Shown: one piece after another, positions 37,601-50,373 of the stretch
Numbering within the stretch: the stretch's first letter is position 1
Layout: each line of letters starts with the position of its first letter
Origin: Oxyruncus cristatus
Taxonomy: Eukaryota; Chordata; Aves; Passeriformes; Cotingidae
Assembly (NCBI GenBank): GCA_013399855.1
Contig: VXAY01004352.1
Span: 186,001 to 250,000 of the forward strand
Length of the DNA: 64,000 bases
Direction: 5' to 3'
Translations under genes and position numbers: made by a program
Notes under the pieces: model-generated
Told to the model about the DNA's origin: nothing
Database searches by the model: none
Seen by the model: the letters and a program-made list of their open reading frames with translations, nothing else

Positions 37601-40600
37601 TATGCATTACATCTGACTTGCCAAAAACAAATCTGACTTTAGCAAAAAACACCTATAAACTGAACCTAAAGATTCCATATGGAGTTGTGTTGCACAGTTT
37701 TTGCACACACCAAGTTTAAACCTGAATCTTTCAATTTATAATAATAAAGAGTGAGCATGAGCTAATGGCCACCTGACAGTCTTCTCCCTACTTCAAGAGT
37801 ATCCAGTCTCATTCCCATTACATACATATCATTCAAACATGCACGGGTTTTTGAAATAAGGTGTATAAATCTGTCTTCAGGAGCCAGCGCAAGCCCAATG
37901 TTTGCAGTTCTGTTCTTAACACTGTTAAACTTGTGAGCTCAGTTTGTGGCCAAAGCACCAAAATGCACAGAGCCACATGTGGTTCCTAAATTCTTTTGTA
38001 GACAGTGACTCTGAGTCTTATACCTGGAGATGATAGTGACAAAACAGGTACTGAGGGAGAGAGAAACATTTCGGGAAGGCAGATGGAGGTCAGGGCACTA
38101 AAAAGGACTTCCATAAAGGCTGCAACTCTTTTGAGTGTGACCACACAACCTATTTCTTATCCACCAAGTGGTCCTTCTGTCAAATCCATGTCTCTCTCTT
38201 TAGAGACAAAGATGTTCTGTTGGGCACTGGGCAACTACTACCATTTCCAGTGTTCTGTGGTGTCTCTAGATGTCTCCAAAAAGGCATATGTTTCCTGTAG
38301 ACTATGCAGCATATATGCCAGCCCCAACTGAGTGGCCTTTCAGGTGTCTGAGAGCACCTGAAATGTTGTTAGATGATACTGCCAAATATTTCAGATACAA
38401 ATAACATACAAAGTACAGTCAGTTATCTCTTGATATGTCTTTTCTCCTTTTTCTTCAAGAATGTGCATAACCCTCACCACTGGTTACCAAAAGAAAATTT
38501 TGTTTCAAAATGTGATTTATAAGTATTCTAAATTTTCCCATGGGATATTTATGATGATTAAATTTGTATGAAGTCCATAAAGAACTGGTCAGAGTCACAT
38601 ACTGTATTTTCAAAAATAAAGATGTTGTCAGAGAATGAACTTATTTCACCTTCAGTACTTTCAGATGTGTCTGGACTTGATAGTTTCATCGGTGTTACTG
38701 CACTAACTACAGTAGGAATGTCTGTAACATTTTAGTCTTCTGCTCTTAGACAGAGAATTCTGTCACAACTGAGTGAAAGAGGCACAGTATCAGACCACTT
38801 GTTCCCAAAAGATACTGTGGAAAGAATAACAGACTTCATCCTTCAGCAATCGCTGCATCATCCTTGGGTATGCTGGAACATGAATAATATTGTGAGAAGA
38901 TTTATTGTGTCAGCACAGCTTTTATTTGGCTTTTTAATTGCTGTATACACTGCTTCTTCCTTCTTAAAGGTATTCCTTGGCTTTCTTCACCCCGCTCTTT
39001 CTCCCTCCATTTGGCTTGGTGGCATCACACACTTCAAGCACAGAATAAGGAAGAAATACGGACTGCTACACTTGTGATGCCTTCAGAAAGCTTAAGGGAA
39101 GACATCCAGTGTTCACATTCGTAGCAGTAAGGCAAAGGAAATGTGAGGAAAATGTTTACACTTGGTGAGAGCTTCCTGAAAATAGTTTTGTGCCGTGATG
39201 ACAGCAAAAGGGGCCACAGACAGTCATCCTTGTTATTCCTCTGACAGTTGTGGGAACACGTATTTGCATGTTCATCTTCAGGATGAGCAAACACATCACA
39301 CTCAGTGCTTCACTCCTTGAGCTGTCCCTGATGGAGCTCTTGTTTTGCAGAAAATCAGGTTTGTTTTTCCTGTAAGTGAAAATGTATTACAAACGAATAA
39401 TAGGAAAAAAACCCATCAATAACAACAAAAAAAAACCCCAAACCAAAACATTTATCTCTGCATTTTTAGTTCAGCCAAACTGGAGACTCATGAAATAAAT
39501 TATAATTTTTCCCTCAAAAGGTTTGATCCTGCAGATTTCTTTTACAAAACCTTTTTCATTATCCCCTTCTCCAACAGCTGGCATCTCATTCTCCTGTTAA
39601 CAGTTCCAATTAGGGTAATCACTCTAAAACTTTAGTAGGAAAAGACACACTGAAAACAACTGCTTTATCTCTTTCAGCTATTTCTTTTTTTTGTGTAAAT
39701 ACTTAAGTAATTTAACTTTGCCTGAGTGCCTTCTCAAAGAAGAGTTTAGTTCAATGAGGACAATCATAAATCAATATAATCCAACTTTTTGTCAGCCCCT
39801 TCTTTTTAGTGCTCACAATAATGACATATAGCTGAATTATGTTAAGAGTGATTTTTATTATAATACTGCTCTCTAAAGCATCTGTTGGCATGGTAGATGG
39901 TCATTCTACAAAGTTAAAAATAGCAAGACCCTGTGAAGAAGTGTTCTCTCTTCTATCTCTTATTGTCTCCAGTTCATCTCTTGATACTGTTAAGATAAAT
40001 GCCAGCTGCTGGATGTATGACGTGACGTGTTGAGTAAACTTTTTAAATGGCTTATTTAAAAAAAAAAAGGAAAAAGGAAAAAGAAAAATAAGTATAGGTA
40101 TATATTAATGCAAATACAAAACCTGAGCTGTGGGCATATGAATGCCATAGTAGTGGCCTTTCCTGGGAGAACATGTGGTTCTTGAGTCATACGAAAAATT
40201 GAAAATGAGCCATTCCGGCCAACATTTATGATAGGAGTAGCAACTACAGCAGAGAAAGAGCCTGATGAAAACTTTTCAATCTTCTGCATCATGAAAATTT
40301 TAATTCACAAGTGGAAATGTAAAAAGACCATTTTGGGCTGCTCAGAGTAGACCAGGAGCTAAAGATACCAGAAATGTAGACAGTCAGAAGCACAGGTTGT
40401 GATTATTTATTTGATAGATTAAGGAGCTAAAAAGAAGAAGCAGGTTCTATCTAGGTCCAGCAAGCCCAGACCAAATGCCTCAATCTATTAGTAGGGATAT
40501 TATTTACAAAAACTGATTTTACACACTGGCATGGGACCGTAAGACCTGATTTATTCTCTACCCTTTAGCCCAAAGCATCATTACTTTTTGCATCTTTACA

Positions 40601-40689
40601 GAACCTTCTTGTTTAGCTCTGTTTATCATCAAAAACCTATAAAATAAGCATGGGAGGCACATGAAGACATCACCTATTGAGAACCCTGT
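34656..40689. other. noncoding DNA
   Basis: No gene or mobile element recognised with confidence. It includes a 20-T run at 35039-35058 and a GT-rich low-complexity tract at 36655-36754. An acceptor-like tract (TTTCTTTTTCAG at about 35274-35285) precedes 46 open codons ending at 35424. I treat that as a weak exon candidate only. Confidence 0.55.
36655..36754 (+). repeat. GTT-rich low-complexity tract
   Basis: About 100 bases of G and T almost exclusively, with runs of TTG units and T tracts. The long hydrophobic Val/Phe/Leu-rich frames over it are artefacts of the composition. Confidence 0.9.
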
Positions 40690-41000
40690 TCTCACAAACA
40701 GGCTTTGCTATACTTGAGAAAATCCAGGGGAGTGTCAGGACTTCTAAGAGCCAGCAGCTCTCACAAGGGCAGCTCACCAGGAGTGGGCAGGGCCATGGGT
40801 AACAGTAGCTACCCTCTGCCCCTGCAAAGGGAGGCCCTGGGAAGTGCAAGGGCTGAGGGCAGGCAAACTAGTCTGGTGCCTCAGTCAGGGCCTGGTGCAG
40901 CAGCCCGCATAGACCTTGGCATGTAATGGAGCACAGGGAGGCTTTATCTTTGATGGAGAAACATTCCACTGGCTGAGTGGAGAGCCTTGAAGTCCACAAA
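40690..41000. other. GC-rich block of unknown origin beside CR1
   Basis: About 300 bases with clearly higher G+C than the flanks (for example 40790-40910). It lies directly upstream of the reverse-transcriptase portion of the plus-strand CR1. It does not read as the CR1 endonuclease region that should precede the reverse transcriptase. It may be a fragment of another repeat into which CR1 inserted, a CR1 5' region joined by internal deletion, or unrelated unique DNA. No coding content could be shown. Confidence 0.4.
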
Positions 41001-41014
41001 ACCCAGCAACCATC

Positions 41015-41952
41015 AGTTGCCACTGACTGGAAAAGTGGAAATATAATTCCCAATTTTAAAAAAAGGGAAAAAAAGGAAGATCTGAGAAAATACAGACCAA
41101 TCAGTCTCACCTCTGTACCCAACATCATCACAGAACACATCCTCCTGGAAACCCTGCTAAACCATGGGAAATATGGCAGTGACTGATGACAGCCAACATG
41201 GCTTCACAAAGGAAAAATCATGCCTGACAAATCTGGTGGTCTTCTGTGACAGGGTTACAGCATTGGTGGGTAAGGGAAGAGCAACTGATGCCATCTGCCT
41301 GAACTTGTGCAAAGCATTTGACATTGTCCAGCACAACACCCTTGTCTCTAAACAGACAGATGGACCACACGGTGAGCAAGGAAGTGCCTGGATGGTCACA
41401 CCCAAAGAACTGTGGTCAACAGCTCAGTGTCCAAGTGTAGATCAGTGATGAGTGTCATCCTCAGGGATTGGTACTGGGATCATTGCTGTTTAACATCTTT
41501 GTCAGGGACATGCAGAGTGGGATTGAGAGCACCCTCAGTGAGTTTGTCAACACCACCACGTTTTGTGGTATAGTTAACATGCTGGAGGGAAGGGATGCTA
41601 TCCAGAGGGTCCCTGACAGGCTTGAAAGGTGGGCCTGTGTAAACTGTATGAAATTCAACAAGGCCAAGCACAAGGTCCTACACTTGAGTTGGGGCAATCC
41701 CAAGCACAAAAACAGGCTGAGCAGAGAATGGCTTGACAGCAGCCCAGGAGAGAAGGAGTGTGTGCTGGAAGCCCAGAAAGCCAACCATGTCCTGGCCTGC
41801 ATCAAAAGCAGCTTGGCCAGCAGATCGATGGATTCTGCCCCTCTACTCTGCTCTCATGAGACCCCACCTGGAGTATGGTGTCTGGCTCTGGAGCACCCAA
41901 CTTAAGAATGACATGGACCTGTTGGAGCAAGTTCAGAGGAGCCCAGGAAGAT
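41015..41952 (+). pseudogene. CR1 LINE ORF2 remnant, part 1 (reverse transcriptase)
   Basis: CR1 reverse-transcriptase phrases in order, spread over several frames: DWKSGNIIPNFKK (about 41027), KYRPISLTSVPN (about 41090), [17 protein letters not shown] (about 41189), KAFD (about 41311), LGSLLFNIFVRDM (about 41471), MKFNKAKHKVLHL (about 41648), and LYSALMRPHLEYGVWLW (about 41839). There are at least three frame changes and a stop at 41446-41448. The box-C motif that should read FADDT reads FVNTT (about 41541), so both catalytic aspartates are lost. It is enzymatically dead. The frame stops at 41952, where a solo LTR is inserted, and CR1 sequence continues at 42943. The CR1 start is placed where resemblance begins; the upstream endonuclease part is absent. 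Confidence 0.94.
41948..41952. repeat. left target-site duplication AAGAT
   Basis: AAGAT immediately precedes the TG start of the LTR and is repeated at 42943-42947. In the CR1 family the uninterrupted sequence runs '...aagatgatcagaggg'. Removing the LTR and one AAGAT therefore restores a continuous element, which fixes the insertion point to the base. Confidence 0.9.
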
Positions 41953-42942
41953 TGTTGTGAGCTTCTATGTCTGGGTAGTAGGGAGGCTACAGGGGTGGCT
42001 TCTGTTAGAAGCTGCTGGAAGCTTCCACTGTCCTATAGAGACAATGATAGCCGGCTCCAGGACGGACTTCCTGCTGCTGGCCAAGGCTGAGCCAATTAGG
42101 AGTGACAGTAACGCCTCTGGGATGACACATTGAAGAATAGAGGAGTGTTGCACAGAAGAAATTCCAGCCTGGGAAGAGTGAAGTGAGAACGTGAGAATAA
42201 CAATGTAGACACCAAGGTCAGTGCAAAAGGAGGGGGAGGAGGGACCCCACGGGAGCAGGGGAAGGACTCAGAGCTGAGGCCCCTGCAGCCCATGGAGGAC
42301 CATCGGGGTGCAAAGACACCCCTGCAGCCGATGGAGGAGCCCATGCTGGAGCAGGTGGAGGCTGTTACTCCATGGGAGGCCCAGGATGGAGCAGGGTCCT
42401 GCAGGAGACCTGTTGCCTGTGGAGAGGGAAACCCACACTGGAGCAAGTTTTCCTTGGGTAGGACTCGTGGCCCTGTGGGGGACCCACGTCGGTACAGCTC
42501 ATCCATGAAGAACTGCACCCCATGGAGGAGTGACCCACGGGACAGCAGTTTGGGAAGAATTGCTGCCAGAGGGGTGGAATCTCGTTAGCAGTGACAGAAA
42601 CAACAACTGACTGCAACCCCCATTCCCTGTCCCCCTGCACCTCTGGGAAGGGGGGGAGGGAGCACATGCAAGGCAGGAGGGGTGTGGGGAAGTTGTTTTT
42701 AAGACTGTTTCATTTCTCACTCTTTGGCTCTTATCCTGTTAGTAATAAATTTAAGTACTATCCCCATTTTGAGTCTATTTTGCCAGTGAAGGTAATCAGC
42801 AAATGACCTCTCCCAGCTCTTACCTCTACTCAAGAATCCTTAGCTGTTTTTTTTTTTCTCTCTGCTCTATCTAGTTGCAGAGGGAGGGTGATAGAGTGGC
42901 TTCAGTGGGTGCCTGGCATCCGGCCAGGGTCAACCCACTACA
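41953..42942 (+). mobile_element. complete solo LTR of an avian endogenous retrovirus
   Basis: 990 bases beginning TGTTGTGAGC and ending CCCACTACA, so the termini form the expected TG...CA with a short inverted repeat (TGTTGTG against TGTAGTG). It is flanked by 5-bp direct repeats AAGAT. A 5-bp duplication is typical of the ERVL-like group among others; the class assignment is inferred. GC-rich modules fill 42230-42560, and AATAAA lies at 42744-42749, about 195 bases before the end, supporting plus orientation. The terminal phrase 'gcatccggccagggtcaaccca' is familiar from many bird LTRs. No gag, pol or env sequence is attached, so this is the product of LTR-LTR recombination. Long frames on either strand here are shadows of GC-rich LTR sequence. 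Confidence 0.93.
42744..42749 (+). promoter_or_regulatory. LTR polyadenylation signal AATAAA
   Basis: Hexamer within AGTAATAAATTTAAG, matching the signal at 30689-30694 in the sister LTR. It could end transcripts entering from the left. Confidence 0.6.
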
Positions 42943-42947
42943 AAGAT
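42943..42947. repeat. right target-site duplication AAGAT
   Basis: Second copy of the 5-bp duplication. It starts directly after the terminal CA of the LTR and merges into CR1 sequence ('aagatgatcagaggg'). Confidence 0.9.
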
Positions 42948-43148
42948 GATCAGAGGGCTGGAGTATCTCTCATGTGAAGACAGACTGAGAATTCGGGCTT
43001 TTCAGCCTGGAGAGGACATTTTGAGCCACCTGATCTAGTGGAAGGTGTCCCTACCCATGGCAAGGGGGTTGAACTAGATTGCTGACCCTTCCAATCCAAA
43101 CTGTGATCCCATGATTCTGTGATTCTTTGATCCCATGGTTCTGTGATT
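42943..43148 (+). mobile_element. CR1 LINE, part 2 (3' tail with octamers)
   Basis: Resumption of the CR1 split by the LTR: 'gatgatcagagggctggagtatctctcatgtgaagacag', 'cttttcagcctggagagga', 'gagccacctgatctagtgg', 'ccttccaatccaaactg', then degraded octamers (ATGATTCTGTGATTCT, GGTTCTGTGATT). Much of the usual 3' untranslated middle is missing between 'cctggagagga' and 'ttgagccacctgatc' (near 43016-43022), indicating an internal deletion. The octamer end at about 43148 is the true 3' terminus. Confidence 0.93.
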
Positions 43149-46100
43149 AATGACATATGATACATGAATTATGATCATGATTATGATACATTTGTGTATA
43201 CATTTGTGTAATCTGTTTCTGTAAAGCTACAGTAATAGAAAGGACTGGAATGAATATTCAAGCCAAACCCTCCCAGACTTCAGAAGGAGCTCATTTTTAG
43301 AGTTTGACACTATTAAACAACCTTGTCTCAGATCCCACACCTAAACAGCTCTTGCTAACAGGTTTGCGACTTGCCAATCAGTCAGCAAACTGAAATTACT
43401 GTCAAAGGAGCAGCAGACAGAAGGGGGTCACACGGCTCTCCTCCCCTGCTCTGCCAGTTTAAGCACAAAAAGTTTCTTGTTTGAGAACATTTAACAGGAT
43501 TTTAAGACACTGTTGCTGACACACATAGCTGGTGCTTCACTCTCATCACATCTGGGAGAGATGAAGTGTCAGAAAAATATGGAAGAGTAAGGGGAATTTT
43601 GGAATATTATGAGTAGTCACTGTCCTAATTTATGTCTTATTTTGCCCCTGTGCTCATTTCAAACCCTCTCCTTCTAATAAAAACATGCACAAATTAGACA
43701 TTATAAAGTCAAATGAGTCCTTTAAATGCTGCTTTGTGACAAACACTGACCCATGGCTGTATAGCCAATTCTAAGGGTTTACAGAAAAAGTTCTCCAGGG
43801 ATGCAAAACCTTCATGATAGCTTTCCACGTGCTGTGCAAACTATTCAGGTCCCATAGAGCACTACAGGTCCAAGAGTATCCATCATTTATCAATCAATGG
43901 GCAGAGAAACAGTTATCAGTAGAAAACCAATTATCTTTTTTTTTTATTATTTAATTTCAGATTTTAGGAAATATGGAAAGAAAAATCAGTAATAATAGAC
44001 GGACTTTAAAAAGAGCAATGATTAAAGTCTCTGTGGTTCTGACATTTAAGATTAATAAATTGAAAACATTTCTGATTTTTTTTACATTAGACTCCCCTAC
44101 CCCTCTTCACAGTCACAGAGAAAGCTTTTCTACAGCAATATACAGCAGCACAGGCATTACTAAGTCAATCACAGGTTCTCCAATTACTAGAACCTGTCAA
44201 GTCTAGCAAACATCAGTTGATGCTTGAAGACATCAGTGCTGTTATTTATATCACTACTCACTAGACTTGTATAATTTGGTTATGCTAAAGCCTGGAATCT
44301 GCTTTTTTTCCCCTAAGTGCAGAGAGCAACAGTACTAATGGAATTCATGAACAGGCTTCTCCTTGTTGTGAATATAAAAAAAATTATATACTCCTCTCAG
44401 GCCTAGCAGAGAGGTTATAATTAAAAAGGACGAATTTTACCTGGAATATTTAGTAGGTTTTATTCAGGTCATCATTCTTACTCAGAAAACAGTCTTTTAA
44501 ATAGGTGTACCTTGCTGGGTCGATTCAAATGTTAGAACAGAATTATATAAAGCCAAACAAACGAAAAAATGCAACTAGCCCAGAAAATGTACTAGAAAAA
44601 CAAGAGAATACAGTGAGTAGAGAATCTATAATCTGACATATCTAGACTGCCTTGGTCTTATGCCTTGATGCCTTGAAATAACCACGGGGAAAGAGATCTC
44701 TTGAACCAGCTAGCCTGCAAGCTAATGCCCACGAATGTGCAGTGCTCAGAATGTCATCTGGGAACAGCCACACACTGGCTGCTTTGTTCTAAATAAGTCT
44801 GCACCTCGTCCAACTCCCAGTGGGAGAGTCATACTGAGATCAAGGATATATTGATCAGGCATCTTGGTGCTAAACTGAAATATCAAAAGCTGGGTTCTTG
44901 CCTGTCCTGTGGAGTCTTTGAGAAATGAAATGGGGAAGGAACATCAGAAGCTTTGGTTACAATCTCCATGAGTTTTCTGAAAGTGTTTACTTCTACTGTT
45001 CTTCAAAATAGTGAACAATAACAGTATGAAAACCCATGAAGCCAAAACCCAGATATAAACCAAAAACCCTCTCCTGTTCCAAAAAGTAGATAAAAAATAC
45101 ATTTGAATACACAGTGTATGTTAAAACATATATATATATATATACATATATATGTATTTAAAATAGGAAAAGGACAAATAATTCCTTTAAGCTCTTATCT
45201 CTGGACCTTCTATTTTCTAGGTTCAAAGTGTGAAACAATATCCACAAAAATGCTCATCTGCAGTACCTACTGTCATATACCCCAGCCAGAACTAAAAACA
45301 TGCCACACATCCCATACACAATGTCAGTGACCAGCTACAAGTGCAAAAGTAGTTTTGGGACCTTTTCAAACCATTGGAGTCTGACCTAATTAGAAAATAC
45401 GTGGTTTGTACTTCCACCCAGATAGCTGCTTTCCTGTTCACAGCTTGTGGACATTGTTCTCTCTGCACTTTTTCATCTACTAGTTTAGCACACAGGTGTT
45501 GACATCGCTATCTTGTATTGCCTGAAGATTGTGTTCACCACAAATCCTTACGCTGAGGGGCAACAGCAAAGCCTTAGCCTAAAAACATCCTCCCTTTCAA
45601 CACCATATAGGGTGTGGGATGGTTATGGTGGTTCATGAGCGAATCAGATATCAGATTCACTCCTACAGAAGCATATACGTAATATTATGTTATACTCTGA
45701 TTTTCAGTTACCATTTCCGTAGACATAATTACTGTTGCTCTTGTACAGGAAGGAAGGATTTGTCTACATTAGAATCTATGCTGTAGAATTTCAAGGAATT
45801 GCTCAACTCTTTCAGACTTGAAAAAATCATACGATGCCATCTACAAGCAGAATTTCACTACCTCACAGATGTTGTAAACATGAGACTTGTGAAGTGATGA
45901 GATATTAAACCTGAAGCCCTGTGGTTAACTTAGGACAGACAGTACAATAAATTTGCTTTTCTATGCCCTCCTTGCAGAAGAGGAAAATTACAGAGATACT
46001 GTAAATAGTTCAAGTTACCAAAAAAAAAAAAAAAAAAAAGCATATAACAGTACAAGTAATTTTGTTTTTTCTGGTAGCTTTGGACAAGAAAGGTTATTAC

Positions 46101-49100
46101 AAAGAAGATAGGCAGAAGTATCATTTCTAAAGCCACATTATTAATTTCCAGATTTTCCCCCTTCAGACTGCACCAGACTGGCTGTCAGTACTCTGAGGGG
46201 GAAAAAGAATCAGCACATACATTTATAAGTGATATAATACAAAGTATTATGGATCTGCTGAAAAAGGCTTTCCAATTTATGATAGGACCTTGGACACACC
46301 ATCCTTCAGCTCTCTCTGATTTGGTTTAATTACATAACAAAGGGATGCATGTGTGAAATTAGTTGCATGTGTTTAAAAGTGCCTTGAGAGTGGTGAGTTG
46401 TTATAAATATAGTGTGATGAATTCAAATTCTTTAAAAGGACCATGATTATTTTCTTCATATGCATAAGAACCTTCACCACCACCACAATCTACTCTCTCC
46501 CAAAATAAGTCAAACCTGAATTCTTCAGAAAGCACAACTCATTTTCAAATAAACTAGAAATATTCAATACTCCTTGAAAAGAAAGACTGGGGTTTACTTG
46601 GTGCTTCAAAGAATTTGTCTCCACATGTGCTTGTCATCTCCCTTCAGAGAACCTATACAACATATAATGGAAACAGTATCGAGGGTGATGAAAATGCCAG
46701 AGCATCTGTCAGTGGATCGCCTTATGACAGCAAGTGATAAGCCTTCTAATGCTGAAGTGATGAATGTGCCTGGATGTGGATGCTGTGCTTGTACGAGACA
46801 GCTGAAAAACACAAATATGAACAACTAGACATGAGGACATGCCTCTGGGGAGACCCCACTAGTTTTTGTAGTGCTTGACTGATTCTAGAAAGTAGGACAT
46901 TTTTAACATCGAGGAAGATAAGTGTGCTTATCAGTACAGCCCCATGGCTCAGAAGAGGGGTTGTTGGGATGCAGGGGAGCGTCAATTGTATCAATGTGAC
47001 CTTTTGTATATGTTCTCCTTGCGAACGATCTTTCATTTCTGTACCTTTAAAATTTTCATAATGCACTTGGAGTGCCTTATAACTGAGCAGAAATAAAGAG
47101 GCAAGATGCAATAGGCTTGTTCAGACAGAAATTGCATACATTAAATGCAATAAAATTACCAAAGTACAAAATACTTCAAGAAGGAAAGTATGGGGCTCCT
47201 GTTTGTAGTCACAAACAAAACACAGTGTGCAAGTAGGGTATGATTTACAATGCGTGAAGGTCTAATGCAGACAAACATATTTACACAGAAAACTAGAGAG
47301 CTATAGGGGAGGAAATCTGTCTTTGATATATAACAAAAGAGGGAAATACTGCTGGGAAATATGAAAGTATGCTTCCCAAGCTGAGTCAAGAACCCATAAT
47401 ATATTTGCTTTCTAAATCTTTTTCAAAGCTTCGGAAGAGCTGTAAACACTGATTTTATTAAGCTATTTCACAGGATATACACATTGAATTATGCATCAAA
47501 ATTATTCAACGAATTTAATGACAATAAATATGATAAGGAAAGATCTATCAGTTGAATTCCCACAAGAATAAACATTAGTATATTGGAGATGGATGCAGAA
47601 ATCTATATTACAAATGGATATAAATAAATTCATTTGTATTTCTTTGAGCAAGATGTTAAAGAAGGGAGCAATCCATACTATTGACCTGACTTTAATAATT
47701 TTTGCTTTAGATTAGCCCAGTAAAACCACACATCTCAGCAACACTTCACAATAAGTATTCTAACTTTTGACTAAATATTCTGATCGATAACTTCTTATAT
47801 ACTAAACAAACAAACCCACCACCTGCAATAGTCAGGTCTCAAAAGGTAACAGGCATTTTCTCAGTTTCTAATAAATGAATAAAGTAGTATTGACTGGTTG
47901 GTCATTAACTTGTTTGAACAGACAAAGCTTGTTCTTTGTTTACTGCTGCATCTTATTCCACACAAAAAGGCTACAGCAAGGACAGGGGTAGGATCCTCTG
48001 GTGCCAGGAAATGGGCAGTGCTGACGGTGCACCCATGCAGGCTTTTCTCTGTCCTCTCAGGTGGATGGAACAGAAAACAAGGCCCCATTTTCAGCTAATT
48101 CAGAGCAAAAACTAAACGGAAAAGGAAGGAGAGGGGTTAGCCTGAGATTGTGTCTGCACTGGTAGGTGAGCAGGATGAGTTTCATCCATGAGGGAGGCAC
48201 CTGGTTAGTTTGTAGAGACAATTTTCTGTTCCTTTGCCATGAGACAAGCAGTTGGTGTTTCCAACCATTGTAGCAGAAGTGTGAGGAATAAGAGGGCAAC
48301 TACAGGAACAGCAAAGGTACACACTGTGTTTCCAAGGTTAGGGAAGGGGGATGTCGTGGAAGGAAGGAGGAAAGACCTCTCTGATAATGGAGGGCCAGGA
48401 CAATATCTGATATCCCACTGTTCTTCTTTCTCATTTTGTGCCAAGGGTCACCCAACAGCTGCTGATAAAGCACCTCCGTCATGTCAGTACACAAATCATG
48501 TCAGAGATCCTGAGCTTCACTTAGGACTGCCTCAGATGGCCTTTTTTCCTAGAGACTGTCTATCAGACAACCTTTATGGACAGACGGGAGAAGGTCCTTT
48601 TCCTAAATTAATCTCTATCTGTATGCACCCCTGAATGAATGGTGCCTCAGGATCTAGCACAGGCTGTGTGAACCTCACTAGCTGTGAGTTTTTCACCACA
48701 TGCCTAATCTAAAGATTGGCTTGGAAACCCACCCTATCTCTGGGGGAAGCATATATCAGGGCAGCTTCTAGCTCGTGTATTAGCTCAGCACCCTTCCCTG
48801 GGCTGTGTCCAAACTTTACAACTGACACATCAGTAACAGAACTACCCAAGCAGGACCAGGGTGACCTTCCTCTGTGCAGAGACACAAGCGGAGACCTGAG
48901 GGGTTATTTTGTGTAGGTCTTATCCCAAGGGCAGACAGAGAGCACAAGTGGGCCTTGTTTTGTCCCATTCAGCCTGGGACTACTTTTTCTACTCACTGCA
49001 CACCAAAGGCTACTGCTCATACAGTTCCAAGTGTAAAAATCCACTGTGGAGAGACTGCAAATGGGATGCCAAGGGAATTTGGAGGGGAAAACCCCCACAA

Positions 49101-50255
49101 ATTTAAAAAGAAGTACACAGGTTTAGCCACCATTCTCTCCTTCTTTAGTCCCAGTAGAGTCCCTAATCCATTTAGTGCTTCCCAAGTCATTCTCTGCACT
49201 CAGGGAGACAAGTTTCTCATCTGCTTGAACCACATTTTTCACCTTCTTAATTCTGATACACACCAGCTGCTCAATCTCTGCTCTCAAATGCACTAAAGGC
49301 AATTAATCAAAAGTAAAATTTAAAAATCCCTTCCCCTTTTTTGCTCATTATTTAAAAAAAAAAAAGTCTCTGACTGAGAATAACTATGGACAATTTCAGC
49401 TTGAAAAGTAACTCTCTCACAAAGTTATAAGCCAATTCTGAACGTGACCTTTCAAATGGAAAGCTATACAACTTTAACCAGGCTTCATGCTGGGTCCCTC
49501 GAATATTTCAAAGACATTTCTTTCAGTCTAGCCCATTTTTGCACCAGTCTGTGCTATGGTAAGTTTGGTTTCATGTTTCTTTGATCTGTGAAGCAAATAC
49601 TTTACATAGTTTAAAAATAGATCCACAAAGCTTTAGCTATACTCTTTAGCTCTGAAAGGAAAGCGAGTTAATAACCAATGTAACAGTCTAACAGTAGTGT
49701 ACTCCTTGTGATGCTCTCATTGGAACAAATTCATTCCCACTGTAACTCCACTGACATTAACAGAGTTACCAGCTGAGATGAATTTGCCACATTTTTGTAA
49801 AGTGCTTTAGAATTTGATGTCATAATTCTCGAAAGACACCCTAGGAAAGATGTCTCTTTGCCTTTCTCGGCGTGTGTTCATGCACATGCCAGTTTTCCCA
49901 GCTTCTTGTGTTCCTTACATTTCTTTTCACACTGTCTCCCCACACTCTTTGAGACTCTCCTGTTGAGCAGATATAATGCACCAGATACTCTTTGAAAATA
50001 ACTGCCTTGAGGTAATTATAACTCTGTTCTTATTTTTCATATGTGAAGGTGAATTCGGCAGCAGAGACTGAAGACTTGAAACCTGTTTCAGAGACCCTCA
50101 TGAAAAATTGTCCATCTTTAAAATGGCTGCATGTCCCATTGCTCAAAATAGATACTGCAGCACAGGCTGGACTAAGATATTATTTTTCAAACAATGTTCA
50201 TTGCTTGGACATTACTAAAATACTGATGATTTGAAATGAAATGATGGTATTACAG
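43149..50255. other. noncoding DNA
   Basis: No gene recognised. Right after the CR1 end, 43149-43210 is an AT-rich run of GATACAT/GATCATGAT-like words. The overlapping frames at 47.9-49.3 kb share a patch of slightly higher G+C but contain no domain I can name. A 20-A run lies at 46020-46039, with no sign of an upstream retrocopy. Confidence 0.6.
45127..45153. repeat. (TA)n microsatellite
   Basis: Alternating AT/TA with one C and one G interruption. Confidence 0.9.
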
Positions 50256-50373
50256 ATCATAGAATCATTGAATCAACCAGGTTGGAAAAGATCTCAGAGA
50301 TCATCAAGTCCAACCCTTGACCCAACACCACTGTGGTTACTAGACCACGGCACTAAGTGGCGCATCCAGTCTC
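50256..50373 (-). repeat. CR1 LINE 3' tail fragment
   Basis: The plus strand starts with octamers ATCATAGAATCATTGAAT, then CAACCAGGTTGGAAAAGATCTC, 'gatcatcaagtccaaccc' and 'cgcatccagtct'. This is a reversed CR1 tail of a different subfamily from that at 27.7 kb, judged by the 'caaccaggttgg' phrase. The element is 5'-truncated to about 118 bases and well conserved. Confidence 0.93.

Noticed and set aside
42096..42667. Overlapping 98-140-codon frames on both strands
   Set aside because: Shadow frames of the LTR modules, with no domain.
29863..42942. The two like-oriented LTRs (about 30 kb and 42 kb) as the two ends of one provirus
   Set aside because: The right LTR has its own AAGAT duplication inside a CR1, the two LTRs differ by large indels, and the roughly 11 kb between them shows no retroviral gag, pol or env sequence.
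46020..46039. A20 run as the tail of a processed pseudogene
   Set aside because: The sequence upstream shows no transcript-like or coding resemblance, and no flanking duplication was seen.
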